Shown one piece after another: positions 1-9,943 of a stretch of 64,000 bases of DNA; within the stretch, counting starts at the first letter, position 1; every line of letters begins with the position of its first letter. Made by a program: the position numbers and the translations under genes. Below the pieces are notes generated by a model. The model ran no database searches. It worked only from the letters and a program-made list of their open reading frames with translations, and was not told the origin of the DNA. Source of the DNA: Bettongia penicillata ogilbyi (lineage: Eukaryota; Chordata; Mammalia; Diprotodontia; Potoroidae); contig JAJHZJ010000416.1 of NCBI GenBank assembly GCA_023548195.1, positions 1,818,729-1,882,728 of the forward strand. The letters run 5' to 3'.

Positions 1-109
1 CTCCACAAGCTTTTGGAAATGAATGTTAGTGGTTTAGTAGCCACACCTGCCGGTTCTTTCAGTAACTAAAAAAGGAACATGTCCAAAACACAAAGTGGTT
101 GTACCTGCT

Positions 110-390
110 TCCAGTCTCACCTTTCCATTCTATCCAACACAGCTGTCAAAATAATATTCCTACAAGGTCGTTCTTCTGCTCAAAAATCAATGCCACTACT
201 TCTAGGATAAAATACAAACTTCTCAACTTAGCATTTAAGGTCTTGCACTCTGGCTCCTATCTAGTTTTTCTTCTTTAATAATAAATCCCCTTTGCAAACC
301 CTCCATTCTAGTCAAACTGGATGTAACAGTAAACACCCCAACATACCCAAGGGACCTGCTATCACAGGTTCTTAGATGTGCATTCATAAA
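110..390 (+). repeat. L2 LINE fragment, part 1
   Basis: The sequence follows the mammalian L2 3' region (stretches resembling 'aaatcaatgccactacttct' and 'aggataaaatacaaacttct'). It appears to be interrupted by the next block and to resume at about 936. The call is from remembered consensus, so the family is likely but the edges are approximate. Confidence 0.55.
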
Positions 391-905
391 AGGAAAAGGA
401 ACTTTTGAGGGGTTAACAATCACTTTAATCAAGTACATGTATCAATCCTTCAGTCAAGTACATATATCATTCACCTAGTTTAGGGGAGCCAACACCCTAA
501 ATCCCAAAGTAATAAACAGACATGGCTTCCTCTGTCTGACCATAATTACCAGAAAATTACATCTGGGTTTTCAAAGCAGGGGGTGGGGAGGGCTCCTTAA
601 AGCTGTAGCCCAGAGTCATTATCTGGTCAAACACTTCCAGTCAGTAAGCCCCAAAGTAAAATCTCACCCTCTGAGTATTTATGCACTTTTATGGCCAGAG
701 GGCATGACCCTCAGACCCAGTGACTCAAGAGAAAAAACAAAAGGTACTCGGGACCTCCTACAAAACTACTCCCCTAATCAAGCTTCCCACAAAGGGAAGG
801 CCCATCAATGGATGGGAAAAATCCTCCCCAATCACATTATTCAATCAGAGGCACTTTTAGGACATCAAAAACCCACAAAAAAATTCTAATTTGATTTCCT
901 TTACA
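391..905. mobile_element. Unclassified insertion, LTR-like, inside L2
   Basis: About 0.5 kb of unique-looking sequence separates two collinear L2 pieces. Read on the minus strand it has a pyrimidine/purine texture and AATAAA-like spots that recall a solitary endogenous-retrovirus LTR. No convincing TG...CA ends or target-site duplication were found. It could equally be a divergent DNA element. No coding capacity is seen. Confidence 0.25.
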
Positions 906-935
906 CTAGAAAACAGGAACTAGTTAACCATTCCT

Positions 936-1195
936 CAAAGCTTATTTCCTGCTTCAAGTCATTTGTACATGTTATTCCAGGTGCCTAAAAATCCACTTCC
1001 TTTACATTATTGCTTCTCAGGTTCCATTTCCTTTGTGAAGACTTTCCTCATTTGTATTCGTTCACCAGTCTCAAATTGATTTGTATTATATTCTTGTGTA
1101 CAATATGGCAGAATTTATTTTTGTCCTTGTATACTAACTACCTGGCACAATGTCTTGTACACAGTTATAACTTAATAAATGTTTTGTGATTTGAA
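936..1195 (+). repeat. L2 LINE 3' end, part 2
   Basis: Collinear continuation of the L2 copy, ending with the typical L2 tail (a 'cctggcacaatgtcttgtac' stretch followed by 'cttaataaatgttttgtga'). Confidence 0.55.
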
Positions 1196-1399
1196 GGTTG
1201 AGTACAAAGTATTTGGAAGAAAAGCTTAGCAAAAGCTTGAATGGAGTTCAGCAGATGTAAACCAAGTCCCTTCTATTCTCTTTATAAAAAAATAACAGAA
1301 ACTTCTCTCACTCTCATCCATTCAAATACTTGAATCTGTTGGGATCTCTATGCAGAGAAATTTTTAACTTCTCGAAAGTAGACAAAATTCTTGGTTAGC

Positions 1400-1960
1400 A
1401 ATAAAATGGGGGAAACAATACTGGACTTGGGAGTCATACTACAGTGACAGTCCCAATTGTGCCACTTGTACTACTAGCTGTAACTTTAGACATACTTAAC
1501 CTTTCTAGTCCTCAGTCCTCTAGTCCTCATCTGGAAAATAAGGAAGTGGAACTAGATCATTTCTAATGACTACCCTTCCAGTTCTAATATTTCATGACAA
1601 TAGACAATTGGTTTCTTAAAAGCACCTTTCATCTTTGCTTTTTGAACAAGAAGTTCTGTGGACAAAGCATAAAGCACAAAGTTAGGAATCAAGAAAACCT
1701 GAGCTCAAATCCTGCCTCAAATACTTTCTAGCTGTGTGACCCTAAATCACTAAATCTCTTACCTCTGTAAGAGAGGGATAATAATAGCATCTACCTCACA
1801 GGATGGAGGATCTAATAAGATAAAACTTATTAAGCATTTTGCAAACCTTGAAGCTTAACAACCTTCACACCCACCTTTGCCAATTATTCACTCAGTCACT
1901 TTCCCTGCAAGTCAGTTTTCCCATTTGCAAAATAAGGACACTGAACTAAATGCCTTTTGG
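1400..1960 (+). repeat. Two or three MIR-type SINE copies
   Basis: Two tRNA-derived CORE-SINE copies lie in the same direction, at about 1420-1610 and 1670-1870. Both show the 'ctagctgtgtgaccctaaat'-like head. The second also has the 'gggataataatagcatctac' body and the 'cattttgcaaaccttgaagc' tail. A third partial copy is at about 1880-1960. Confidence 0.6.
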
Positions 1961-2139
1961 CACTAACTAAAATAACCCTCTGCAAAGATAGATAAGAGGG
2001 TAAGTTTCTAATAAATCAAATGGAAGATAAAGAGCATAATTTACTCATTTCTAGATCCCAAACCTCTCTCACAGTGAGCATTTATTTATATGCGTGTGTA
2101 TACATATGTGTGGGTACATATAACACTTTTATATATTAT

Positions 2140-2182
2140 GTAAACGTTATATATACTATATATAATACATTATATATATATA
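2140..2182. repeat. AT-rich microsatellite
   Basis: Imperfect TA/TATATA run in APLF intron 1. Confidence 0.7.
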
Positions 2183-2194
2183 AATCACATGTAA

Positions 2195-2400
2195 CACTTT
2201 TTAAGTTTTGCAAAGTGGTTTTACACGTTATCTCATTTGATTCTCATAACAACCCAGTGAGCTATTAGCATGCCTATTTTACGGATAAGGAAACTGAGGC
2301 AAACAGGTTAAGTGAACTGCCCAGGATCATACAGCTAATAAGCATCTTTGTCAGGATTTCATCTCAGGTCTTTCTGACTCCAAGTTCAGCGCTCTACCAT
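2195..2400 (+). repeat. MIR3-type SINE
   Basis: Shows the hallmark order 'ttgcaaagtggttttacac', 'aaggaaactgaggcaaacag' and 'tcaggtctttctgactccaa' that is widespread in marsupial genomes. Stretch 2400-2775 holds nothing I recognise apart from the rising GC content before the minisatellite. Confidence 0.6.
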
Positions 2401-2775
2401 ACAAAGTGCCTAACACCTAGGTGTTACAAAAGTAAAGGTGCTGCTGGAGTAGAGATTAGATGTACACCTCAGAAATCTGGCAAAGGCTTCAGTTAGGGCT
2501 TGGTGTGTTGTTTTGTTGCTTACGTGGACTAGAGTAACAGAGAAAACGTTAATAGTGCAGATTAAATTACAAGTGTTTCACGAGTTTCGGGGAGTCTGTT
2601 GATAAAACTTTTCGTGCGCACCGCCGCATCAAGGATGCAAAGTGACAAAACCTTGATTAACAAAAGGTGAAAATAGCAACGCACACCTCGGAGACCCTGA
2701 GGTCCGCAAAGCACTTGGCTCAGCAATGCGCCATCGCCCCCAGTACAAGACAGATTCTGGCCTGTTTAGAGGGAC

Positions 2776-3236
2776 GGCGGGGCAGGGTGGGCGAGCCGAG
2801 CCCGGGCAGGGTGGGCGAGCCGGGCCGGGGCAGGGCGGGCGAGCCGGGCCGGGCCGGGGCAGGGCGGGCGAGCCGGGCCGGGCCGGGGCAGGGCGGGCGA
2901 GCCGGGCCGGGCCGGGGCAGGGCGGGCGAGCCGGGCCGGGCCGGGGCAGGGCGGGCGAGCCGGGCCGGGCCGGGGCAGGGCGGGCGAGCCGGGCCGGGCC
3001 GGGGCAGGGCGGGCGAGCCGGGCCGGGCCGGGGCAGGGCGGGCGAGCCGGGCCGGGCCGGGGCAGGGCGGGCGAGCCGGGCCGGGCCGGGGCAGGGCGGG
3101 CGAGCCGGGCCGGGCCGGGGCAGGGCGGGCGAGCCGGGCCGGGCCGGGGCAGGGCGGGCGAGCCGGGCCGGGCCGGGGCAGGGTGGGCGAGCCGGGCCGG
3201 GGCAGGGTGGGCGAGCCGAGCCGGGGCGCGCCCGGG
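2776..3236. repeat. GC-rich 29-bp minisatellite in APLF intron 1
   Basis: Twelve consecutive 29-bp units start at 2841, 2870 and so on every 29 bases up to 3189, almost without a mismatch. They are flanked by shorter 24-bp units (starts 2793 and 2817 on the left, 3189 to 3213 on the right). The 29-mer looks like the 24-mer plus a 5-bp GGGCC duplication. Edge units carry GGGTGGGCGAG where the core has GGGCGGGCGAG, and the outermost unit at each end has GAGCCGAGCC. The plus strand is a regular series of G3-G4 runs, so quadruplex formation is plausible. The array ends about 14 bases from the APLF exon 1 splice donor. Long frames running through it (about 2629-3538, both strands) are Gly/Arg/Pro-rich only because 29 is not a multiple of 3, so a pure array stays open in several frames. 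They are not genes. Confidence 0.95.
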
Positions 3237-3255
3237 GGGGCCCTAGTACACTTAC

Positions 3256-3351
3256 ACCCAGCAGCGGTCCGCGTCCGATCACCGTCTCCCCGGGCCACAG
3301 GGCCACCCGCGGGCCGCCAGATGCCGGCACTAGCTCGAATCTCCTGGCCAT
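3256..3351 (-). CDS. APLF: APLF, first coding exon (partial gene)
   Basis: Encodes the first 32 residues of aprataxin-and-PNKP-like factor. Starting from the ATG at 3351 it reads MARRFELVPASGGPRVALWP and ends ...GETVIGRGPLLG, the first strand of the FHA domain. This matches the human N-terminus closely from memory. The exon is followed by a perfect GTAAGT donor (3250-3255, minus strand) in the same phase as the human gene. The start has a good context (atcATGG). Known role: in the nucleus APLF binds CK2-phosphorylated XRCC1 or XRCC4 through its FHA domain, poly(ADP-ribose) through PBZ zinc fingers, and histones through its acidic tail. It supports non-homologous end joining. Only the FHA start is visible. 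Exon 2 was not found in 1-3250, so the gene probably continues off the left edge. It shares a CpG-rich promoter head to head with FBXO48. Confidence 0.92.
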
Positions 3352-3645
3352 GATGAGAGCGGCTTCGGCCGCAGCCCGGGCGGCGCCTCACCGGCCTGCG
3401 GACTGAAGGACCCCTTCTGGGATAACACTCCGGGGCACCGCCGCAACACGAACGCCAAAACACGGGAGACACCCTCTTGCCGACCCCGCCTCCTGACGAG
3501 CCGGGATTCCCCTCAGAAACCAGTCCAAAGGTTTGCAAGCCTAAAACGTGTCCACTCCCATCGCGGCTTCTCCGCGGCTCTGGTTCTTGTAGTCTTTAGC
3601 CCTGCCCCCTTCCGTTCGCATTCTTGCGCAATTGGAACTCTAAAA

Positions 3646-3664
3646 ACTACTCTTCCCAGCAGGC
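3646..3664 (+). promoter_or_regulatory. ZNF143 (Staf)-like site
   Basis: ACTACTCTTCCCAGCAGGC closely follows the ACTACAATTCCCAGCATGC element common in mammalian bidirectional promoters. A further TTGTAGTC half-like sequence lies about 60 bases upstream (near 3590). Confidence 0.55.
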
Positions 3665-3681
3665 GCTGTGCGGCTCGCTTT

Positions 3682-3693
3682 TGCGCCTGCGCA
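3682..3693. promoter_or_regulatory. NRF1-like site
   Basis: TGCGCCTGCGCA fits the palindromic NRF1 consensus with one variant base, in the middle of the CpG island. Confidence 0.55.
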
Positions 3694-4439
3694 GAAAGGA
3701 GGCGTCCGGCACGACGAAGTGGGCGGGGCGTAGAGCAAGCTGGCAAGATGGGGTTGGATTCGAATTCCGGAGCATTTAAACGGCCGTTAGAAGCGTAGGG
3801 AGGGGGGCGGTGTAACGGCCGCCCTGGCCCCGAGCAGGTAGGGGACTCGAATTTCCTGGCAGCCCACGCGTCTGCCCTTTGCCTGCGAACGCTGCGAGCC
3901 TGACGCGCCGGCTCCCACGCTTCGGTGACAGCTGATGGGGACCGTGGTTGTTTTGGTCATTGTCCACCTCCCCAGTAATACGGCGGCCCGGGGCGGGGGG
4001 CGACCGAGGAGTGGGCGTGTGTGCCTCCCCTCCTCAGGGCTGTGACTGGTCCCTCCCCGAGGGCTTGCGCCCGGTCCTTCGTGGGGCTGTCATCTCCGGC
4101 CCAGGACTGACACCCCTGCGGAGGGAGGGTGGGGCAGGCGGGGGGAGGTAACTTTGCCGTGTTTTTGTTTTTCAATGGCCTCCTAAAGCTTACCCAGAGC
4201 TCGGTCTCACCCTGCGGTGAGGCACGTGCTGCGGGGATAATTTGCACCTGATTTCTAGGTGAGGAACTCAAAAGAAACTCAGAGCAGTTAAACAGGTGGT
4301 TGCCCGGTGTGCCCCGTACTGGGGAAGGACAGACCTAGGATACTTTGTAGCTTTCAGTGACGAGGGGAAATTGTCAAAGTTCTCTTTACAATCAAAAAAA
4401 AAAATACGGAGAAATCACGAGTTGCTGAGGATTATTTTC

Positions 4440-4790
4440 TAATTAATCGATTAACCCTGATTAAGCGCCTACCATGTAGCAGCGTGGGGATGCGAAGAAT
4501 GTCAAAAGACAGCCCCTACTCTCGAAGTGCACAGTTCAATGGGAGAGAAAACACGCAAATAACCTATGTACAAGCGAGTTATGTGCGGGGCAAATGGAAG
4601 GTAGTCTCAGAGAGAAGGCGCTAGAGAACTGGGAACTACTTCTTGCACAAGGTGCTGAGGCTTGAAGGAGTTCAGGGAAACAAGTAGGAGGAGACGAGGA
4701 GAGAAATCAATCCAGGCATAGGGCCAGTCAAGGAGTGTGACAAGGGAGGATCAGCAGCTGATTTTAGAAGTCGTGCTTTAGAAACCTAGC
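4440..4790 (+). repeat. Old interspersed repeat ('gcgcctaccatgtagc' family)
   Basis: Shows the widespread order 'attaagcgcctaccatgtag', then 'acagcccctactctcgaagt' and 'ggcttgaaggagttcaggga'. The same unit recurs at 21780, 31790, 36250, 36420, 53700 and 59915. I recognise the pattern from mammalian genomes but do not name the family. From 4790 to about 6090 I see no recognisable element. This is the FBXO48 5' intron if the first exon is near 3838. Confidence 0.5.
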
Positions 4791-6099
4791 GAAGGTATTC
4801 TCCCCATCCTTCTGCTAGTAGATGCCTGAAATGCCTCCAGCTGAAGAACATGTCTTTCCATAATTAGCCGTGGAAGAATCTAAAAGGCTTACGTGGTTTG
4901 AAATGTAAACAGATGCCCTCTTGGAGCGGTAACCCTCACTTAAAACTCGAAGTCAGGTGTAAATGATTTAGGATTTAGGAACTCCGAAAAATGGTTTTGA
5001 TAGAGAAAAGACAGTTACCGGACATTTGAAGGGTCCCTGGTACTAAAAAGTAAACCTTCACATTTAGATAAAGAAGGCTTCTAGTTTATTTTCGCCATCA
5101 TAACCTCAGCTCAAGATTGACTCAGAAGAAGGAAATTATTAATTATTAGAGCACCAAAATAAACAAAATGGTAGGAATTGTAGTTTGGAGAAAACCCAAC
5201 ACGGAAACCTAATTCAGAAGAGCAATATTTTGAAAGAAGGGAATAATTTGTTACCAATAAAACATTTAAGCAGACATTTAAAAGAGATTGTGTATAAAGA
5301 AAAACGTAATTTAAGTTATTTACAATTTTTAACGTTTATGTTAGGGATACTCAAATGGATCTAAGTTTTCATTAATTTTTGAGTTCCCTCCATGATAACC
5401 TATCACACACTATTCATTCCTGCCCATTCTGGGCAACTCTTTTTTCATATCCTTTCATAATTTCACCATAGGGGGTTCACATAATATGATAGAGGCCCTC
5501 TTAATTTCTCCTAACATTGTGTAGGATGTCCACAGGACTCTGGATGTCCATATGTGAGAAACCATAGCATATACATTAACAAAATAACAAAAAATCTTGT
5601 TTGCTTTCCTGTCAGCTTCTTGCCTCCTTCTGGGTCTTTTCCAGATTTTTTTTATTATTTTCATTATTTAATAGCAAATTTAGAAAGTGATAGCATGCTT
5701 AGTTTGTTTAAAACATTTCATCCTAATAATTGATAGTTTTTAAAAGAACATGGAGATCTTTGTAATAGAGATGTAAAACTAAATATATGAAACGTAAGTA
5801 GTATTTTGAGCACGTTTATGTACAAAAATAGGGCACTTTAAACTGGTATCTGTCATTGAGTTGGTTTATAGGGTTGGGAGAGGAAGAGTTTGGACTTAGT
5901 GGTGGATATAAAGAGCCCTATCTTGCATTCCTCTTCTTGCCTTATCCCACTAGTGATCACAATCAGCTAAGAGTTCAGATAAGTCTAGGTATACTGGTGC
6001 TGGCTGAATAGCTCCTGGGAATATTCCAAAGCACAAGTTATGCCACTAAACTGTAGAGTTTAGACTTGGTGCCTTCATGACTTCAATCTTGACCCCTTA

Positions 6100-6600
6100 G
6101 CAATTTTAGATGGTTTTAGGCACTCCAGAGGGCCTGGAGTCAGGAAGATATCCTGACCCTCAGTTCATATCCAATCTCAGATACTTACAAGCTATTTGAC
6201 CTTCCACAAGTCACTTTGCCTTCTCACCTATAAAATGGGATAATAGATAATAATAGCACCTGTCTCCCAAGGTTGTTGTGAGGATCAAATGAGATAATAA
6301 TTCAAAAGCATTTTACAATACCTTGCACATTAATAAGTGCTATATATAAATTTTCTTTATTATATATTTTTATTTATGTTTATATTTTGTTCATATTTAT
6401 TATTTTATTATTATTATTATTCTTGTGCTAAAATGAACTATTAGTAGTAGTTCACATTTTGTTTTTCTCTCCCCTGTGAGTTAGTGTAAGAGCTATTTTA
6501 TAGGTGAGGAAACTAAGGTTCAGAGTTTGTGAATAAAATAACACAAATCACAAAAGGGGTAAGTTGATGAGTGACTCCAAGTCCAGTATTCTTTCTACTA
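6100..6600 (+). repeat. MIR SINE, AT-rich run and MIR3-like fragment
   Basis: MIR copy at about 6120-6350 with the 'gataataatagcacctgtct' and 'aggttgttgtgaggatcaaa' body. TTTATTA-rich simple sequence runs to about 6422. A MIR3-like piece at 6460-6600 has 'taggtgaggaaactaaggtt'. Confidence 0.6.
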
Positions 6601-6899
6601 CTATGAATGCTTTTAGAAATTATATGGTCAAAAAAAAAAAAAAGCCCCAAAACAAAACCCATTTTGCATAAATTACCTAGTAGGCCTATTCAATAAATTG
6701 ACAACTAAGAGATTAACGGCTTACTATTTTTAGTCATTGCCAGTCTGCTAGACATCAAGTGTCTTAATTTTATAAGAGTTTGAGGAATTGAATTTTACGT
6801 ATTAACACATGAGCATCAAGCTGGTGTTAAAACATTATAAACTAAACATGGATTCTGCCTTTCGGAAGAACATTCCTACATCATTTAAGATTAGTGTAA

Positions 6900-7090
6900 T
6901 ACATTAGAAAAAGTGTGGGACTTGAAGTCAGTGAATTTAAGGTCAGCTCCACCACTTATTAGCTAGGTAACTTTAGGCAAGTCATTTAACTTCTCTGAAC
7001 TCTTGTCTCATCTGTAAAATGAAGATAATTTTTACACTAACTACCTTGAAAGGTCCCCATAAGGCTCAAATACTTAATTAACATTTACTA
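6900..7090 (+). repeat. MIR SINE
   Basis: Shows 'ggacttgaagtcagtgaatt', 'ttaggcaagtcatttaactt' and 'catctgtaaaatgaagataa' in MIR order, just upstream of the first coding exon of FBXO48. Confidence 0.6.
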
Positions 7091-7263
7091 TTCCTACACT
7101 TTTACAAATATGAGAGATAGCTTCATTTAGGAAAAGTGATTCTTGAATAGAATAAAATGATAAAGCATGAGTAGAATCTGTAGTGTGTTCTGAAGAAAGA
7201 AAATGAATGTGTTATATTGTGTTTTAGGTCACATATGAAGCAGATTTACCAAAACATCAAATT

Positions 7264-7566
7264 ATGCAGAAAATCTCCAAGAGAAATAGTAATTCACCTG
7301 TTGCTGGTAAAGAACTGAACTCTGCTTGTCCTGATAAGAAGAAAGAAAATAAAGACAATTTTGTTGAAATATTACCTCCAGAAGTCACTTTTAAAATTTT
7401 TAGCCAACTCGACATTCAGAGTTTATGCCGGGCTGCAACAACATGTAAGAGTTGGAATCAAGCAATCAAGAATTGTGACTACTTATGGAAGCACCACTGT
7501 TTGACTGTTAGAGCTATATGTCAAAAAGAGATAGATGGCGATCGAGGAAATGGATATTCATGGAGG
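7264..7566 (+). CDS. FBXO48: FBXO48, coding exon 1 (F-box protein 48)
   Basis: Encodes residues 1-101 of F-box only protein 48, starting MQKISKRNSN. The F-box lies at about residues 33-76 (FVEILPPEVTFKIFSQLDIQ followed by SLCRAATTCKSWNQAI) with the usual Leu-Pro, Ile-Phe and Cys-Lys-Ser-Trp positions that bind SKP1. The exon starts at an acceptor (TGTTTTAG, AG at 7226-7227), so 7228-7263 is 5'UTR, and ends ...GYSWR at a GTAAGT donor (7567-7572) in phase 0. F-box proteins are substrate receptors of the SCF (SKP1-CUL1) ubiquitin ligase. FBXO48 has been reported to act on phosphorylated AMPK alpha, which is literature and not visible here. Outside the F-box it has none of the usual WD40 or LRR substrate domain, as in the human protein. 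A second, decayed copy of the end of this exon lies 0.95 kb downstream. Confidence 0.95.
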
Positions 7567-7814
7567 GTAAGTTTAAACATTGAAAATGGCTATATTATAA
7601 GCTATATTATGAAAATGGCTATATTATATAATATATATAACAACAACAAAAAATGGTAACATCCTAAAAATTTGCTAATTCCACGTATTTATGCATTTAT
7701 ACATTATATGTTATAAAACTCAAAACATCTTATGACTTCCCTACCATAATCTCTAATAAACTATCTTTATCCTTATACATACATAAACATACATATGCCA
7801 GTATAGTCAGAATT

Positions 7815-8460
7815 TGAGGGAAGCCTTATCCATCAGAAATACAACATTTCAGAGTTGGAAGAAGCCTTGGTACCCATCAGTTTCAACTAGTATGTGAAAA
7901 AAGAATCCCTTCTGCAGTCAAGCCAACCAATTGCCTGGCCTTTGCTAAAAGGCCTCTAGTGAGGGAGAACATACTATTTTCTCCAGAAGCATCCCATTCT
8001 ACTTCTGATATGGCCTTCATGTGCTTTCCATCTCTAGATCTGTGATCCTATGAAGACTTTTAAGTTTTTCTTTACATCAAGCCTGATTTTGCTTCTTTGT
8101 TACATTTACCCATTGGTCCTAAGTCTGCCTTTTGGGACCATCCAGAATAATCTCCCTTTCATATGATAGCCTTTGAAATGCTTGAAGACAGCTAACATAT
8201 TCCCTTTAACGCTTCTCTAGACTATAAACAGCCTCATTTCCCTCATTTCCTTCAAACATCCTCATACGGCGTGAATCTGAGGTCTTTTACCATCATAGTT
8301 ACTCTGCTATGGACACTTCAGTTTCTCACGCTGTGGTACCCCAAACTGTACACAATGTTTCAGATGTGATCTTACCAAATGTAATAGAGTATAAGTGAGA
8401 CTCTCACCTCTATTCCTGGACATCCTACCTTTCTTAGTATGTATAGGAGCTCGTTATTTA
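7815..8460 (-). repeat. CR1/L3 LINE fragment, antisense (part 1)
   Basis: Reads as the reverse complement of CR1/L3: 'ttcagagttggaagaagcct' at the 3' end side, then 'taagtctgccttttgggacc', 'gaaatgcttgaagacagcta' and a 'ggtaccccaaactgtacaca' segment near 8335-8355. The same copy resumes at about 9944 ('ttcttggctgccatatcact'). It was therefore split by the sequence at 8460-9943. Confidence 0.6.
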
Positions 8461-8465
8461 TTAAT

Positions 8466-8530
8466 GCTATATGTTAAAAAGAGATAGATGATGGTCAAGG
8501 AAATGAATATTCATAGAGGTTAAGTTTAAA
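8466..8530 (+). pseudogene. Duplicated 3' end of FBXO48 coding exon 1, decayed
   Basis: These 65 bases align without a gap to 7513-7577, which is the last 54 exon bases plus the first 11 intron bases. There are about 8 mismatches (roughly 88% identity), most of them transitions. The copy keeps the 'aaaaagagatagatg' core, but the donor GGGTAAGT has become GGTTAAGT, so it should not splice. Because it carries intron sequence it arose from DNA, not from mRNA. It sits where a CR1/L3 copy is interrupted. Confidence 0.85.
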
Positions 8531-8581
8531 GGTATTTTGATTCTGAACTTAACAAACATTGAATAAAATAGGCATTTCCAT

Positions 8582-8632
8582 ACACACACACACACACACG
8601 TACACACAGACGTACAAACACACACACAGAGG
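8582..8632 (+). repeat. CA microsatellite, interrupted
   Basis: Pure (CA)n for about 18 bases, then CA tracts broken by GT and GA. Confidence 0.85.
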
Positions 8633-8768
8633 AACAGAATAAAAGGATTTTACACGAAATTGCAAATCTCCATGAATTGCAACTTGTTTTTCAAGTGTAT
8701 AAGTTCAACCTAAAGCTTTCATACTGCTTGTGTATGGGATAAAAAGATCCTGCTCTAAGTTTTAAATA

Positions 8769-9310
8769 AATGAAGAGGCTTCTCAATAAGAACAGAAAAA
8801 TGATTTATTACAATTCTCACAACAAAGGGATGTCCCTCCACCAGGTCGGGGAATCTGATGGAAGGAGGCAACTTACAGAAATCAAAGCACAATTTTTATA
8901 CCCTAATGCAGAGAATGCCATCTCCCCTCTATCTCACCTCTCCATTGGCTGGGAGGCAGACTTACAATCTAAGCATGATAAACTAGACAAACCCCAGGAA
9001 ATCTTCACCTATCCCAACACAATTACCTCATTTAATACTTATCTTAACTACTGATGTGGCTTTAGAAGGAAGGGGAGGAGGAGAAGGGGGAGCTGGTAAT
9101 GTTGATGTGGCAACAGTACAACAAACAAAGGACAGATTTGAGTAACTTCCAAGTTTCAGCTACAGCCCACAGTACTTTCAAAGAAAGCTAGTAGCTGTGG
9201 GGTAGGGGGAGGACCCCAACTGACCATCCACAAGCCCTGGATGCCTGAAACTCAGGTATCCAGGGAGAGAGGACTTATGGAAGAGAAATTTTATTTAGAA
9301 AATACAACAT
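8769..9310. mobile_element. Possible solitary LTR or other unclassified insertion
   Basis: About 0.54 kb inside the split CR1/L3 copy. It begins TGAAGAGGC and ends TACAACA, and carries an AATAAA-type stretch on each strand and a purine-rich run (9065-9090). TG...CA ends are compatible with an LTR, but no clear target-site duplication or known family signature is seen. Confidence 0.25.
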
Positions 9311-9943
9311 TCCCCATATTTTTATTATGAAAAGTCTTCATAATCTCCTCATCTCACTCACTTGTCTTTGCTTCTTTTCTGCTCTTCCTTCTGTTCTCTG
9401 CAATTTTAAAAAAGCTTTCTCATTGACTCTCTTTCCTTTTCTTTTTTGCCATTATCCTATACCTATTTCATCTCACTCTCCCCATCCCTCTTGAAAAAAA
9501 AGAAAAAGTTCTTGTAACAAATAGCAGTCGAGCAAAATAAATTTCTCTATTAATTGTGTCTGAAAATATATGTCCTATTTTGAATCTCTCACCATTCTGT
9601 GAAGAAATGAATAACTCTTTTCCTCATCACTACTCTAAAATTAGTTATTGCACTGATCAGAGTTCTCAATTCTTTCGCATTTGTGCTTCTTCATAATCTT
9701 ATTATTTTATAAATTATTCTCTTGCTTCTACCCAGTTCACTCTTCATCAGTTCACACAGATCTTTTCAGATTTCTCCAAAACTGTTCATTTCACCATTTT
9801 TATGGCACAATAATATTCCATTGTATTTATATTCCATAGGTGGGTTATCTATTATTCCCAAATATCTTGTCACTTCCCTAGCTTCTAGTTCTTTGCTATT
9901 ACACAAAGAGCTGTTATACATCTTTGATCTTCTTGGTGTAGGG
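9311..9943 (-). repeat. L1 LINE 3' region, antisense
   Basis: Matches the reverse complement of the end of marsupial L1 ORF2 and its 3' region: 'agttcacacagatcttttca', 'cacaataatattccattgta' and 'gttctttgctattacacaaa'. Similar antisense copies lie at 29483-29800 and 51080-51800. Truncated, with no open frame of note. Confidence 0.55.

Larger units (their letters stand above)
3352..3850. promoter_or_regulatory. Bidirectional CpG-island promoter of APLF and FBXO48
   Basis: CpG-dense, TATA-less stretch between the APLF start codon (minus) and the FBXO48 transcription unit (plus). It contains a ZNF143-like site (3646-3664), an NRF1-like site (3682-3693) and a YY1-like AAGATGG (about 3743-3749). 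A good donor (CGAGCAG/GTAGGG, GT at 3838-3839) could close a non-coding first exon of FBXO48. CpG-rich sequence continues to about 4240. Short frames at 3513-4271 on both strands are chance frames in GC-rich DNA. The start sites themselves are not visible from sequence. Confidence 0.75.

Noticed and set aside
2629..3538. Long Pro/Gly/Arg/Ala-rich open frames on both strands
   Set aside because: They are produced by the 29-bp minisatellite, which has no stop in several frames. Only the first 32 codons of the minus-strand frame beginning at 3351 are real (APLF exon 1), after which a splice donor follows.
3948..4271. Overlapping frames of 67 and 104 codons on opposite strands in the CpG island
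   Set aside because: GC-rich chance frames with no domain. They overlap each other and show no splice context.
8769..9310. Considered as an endogenous-retrovirus LTR with confidence
   Set aside because: TG...CA ends exist but no target-site duplication or family motif; kept only as a low-confidence entry.
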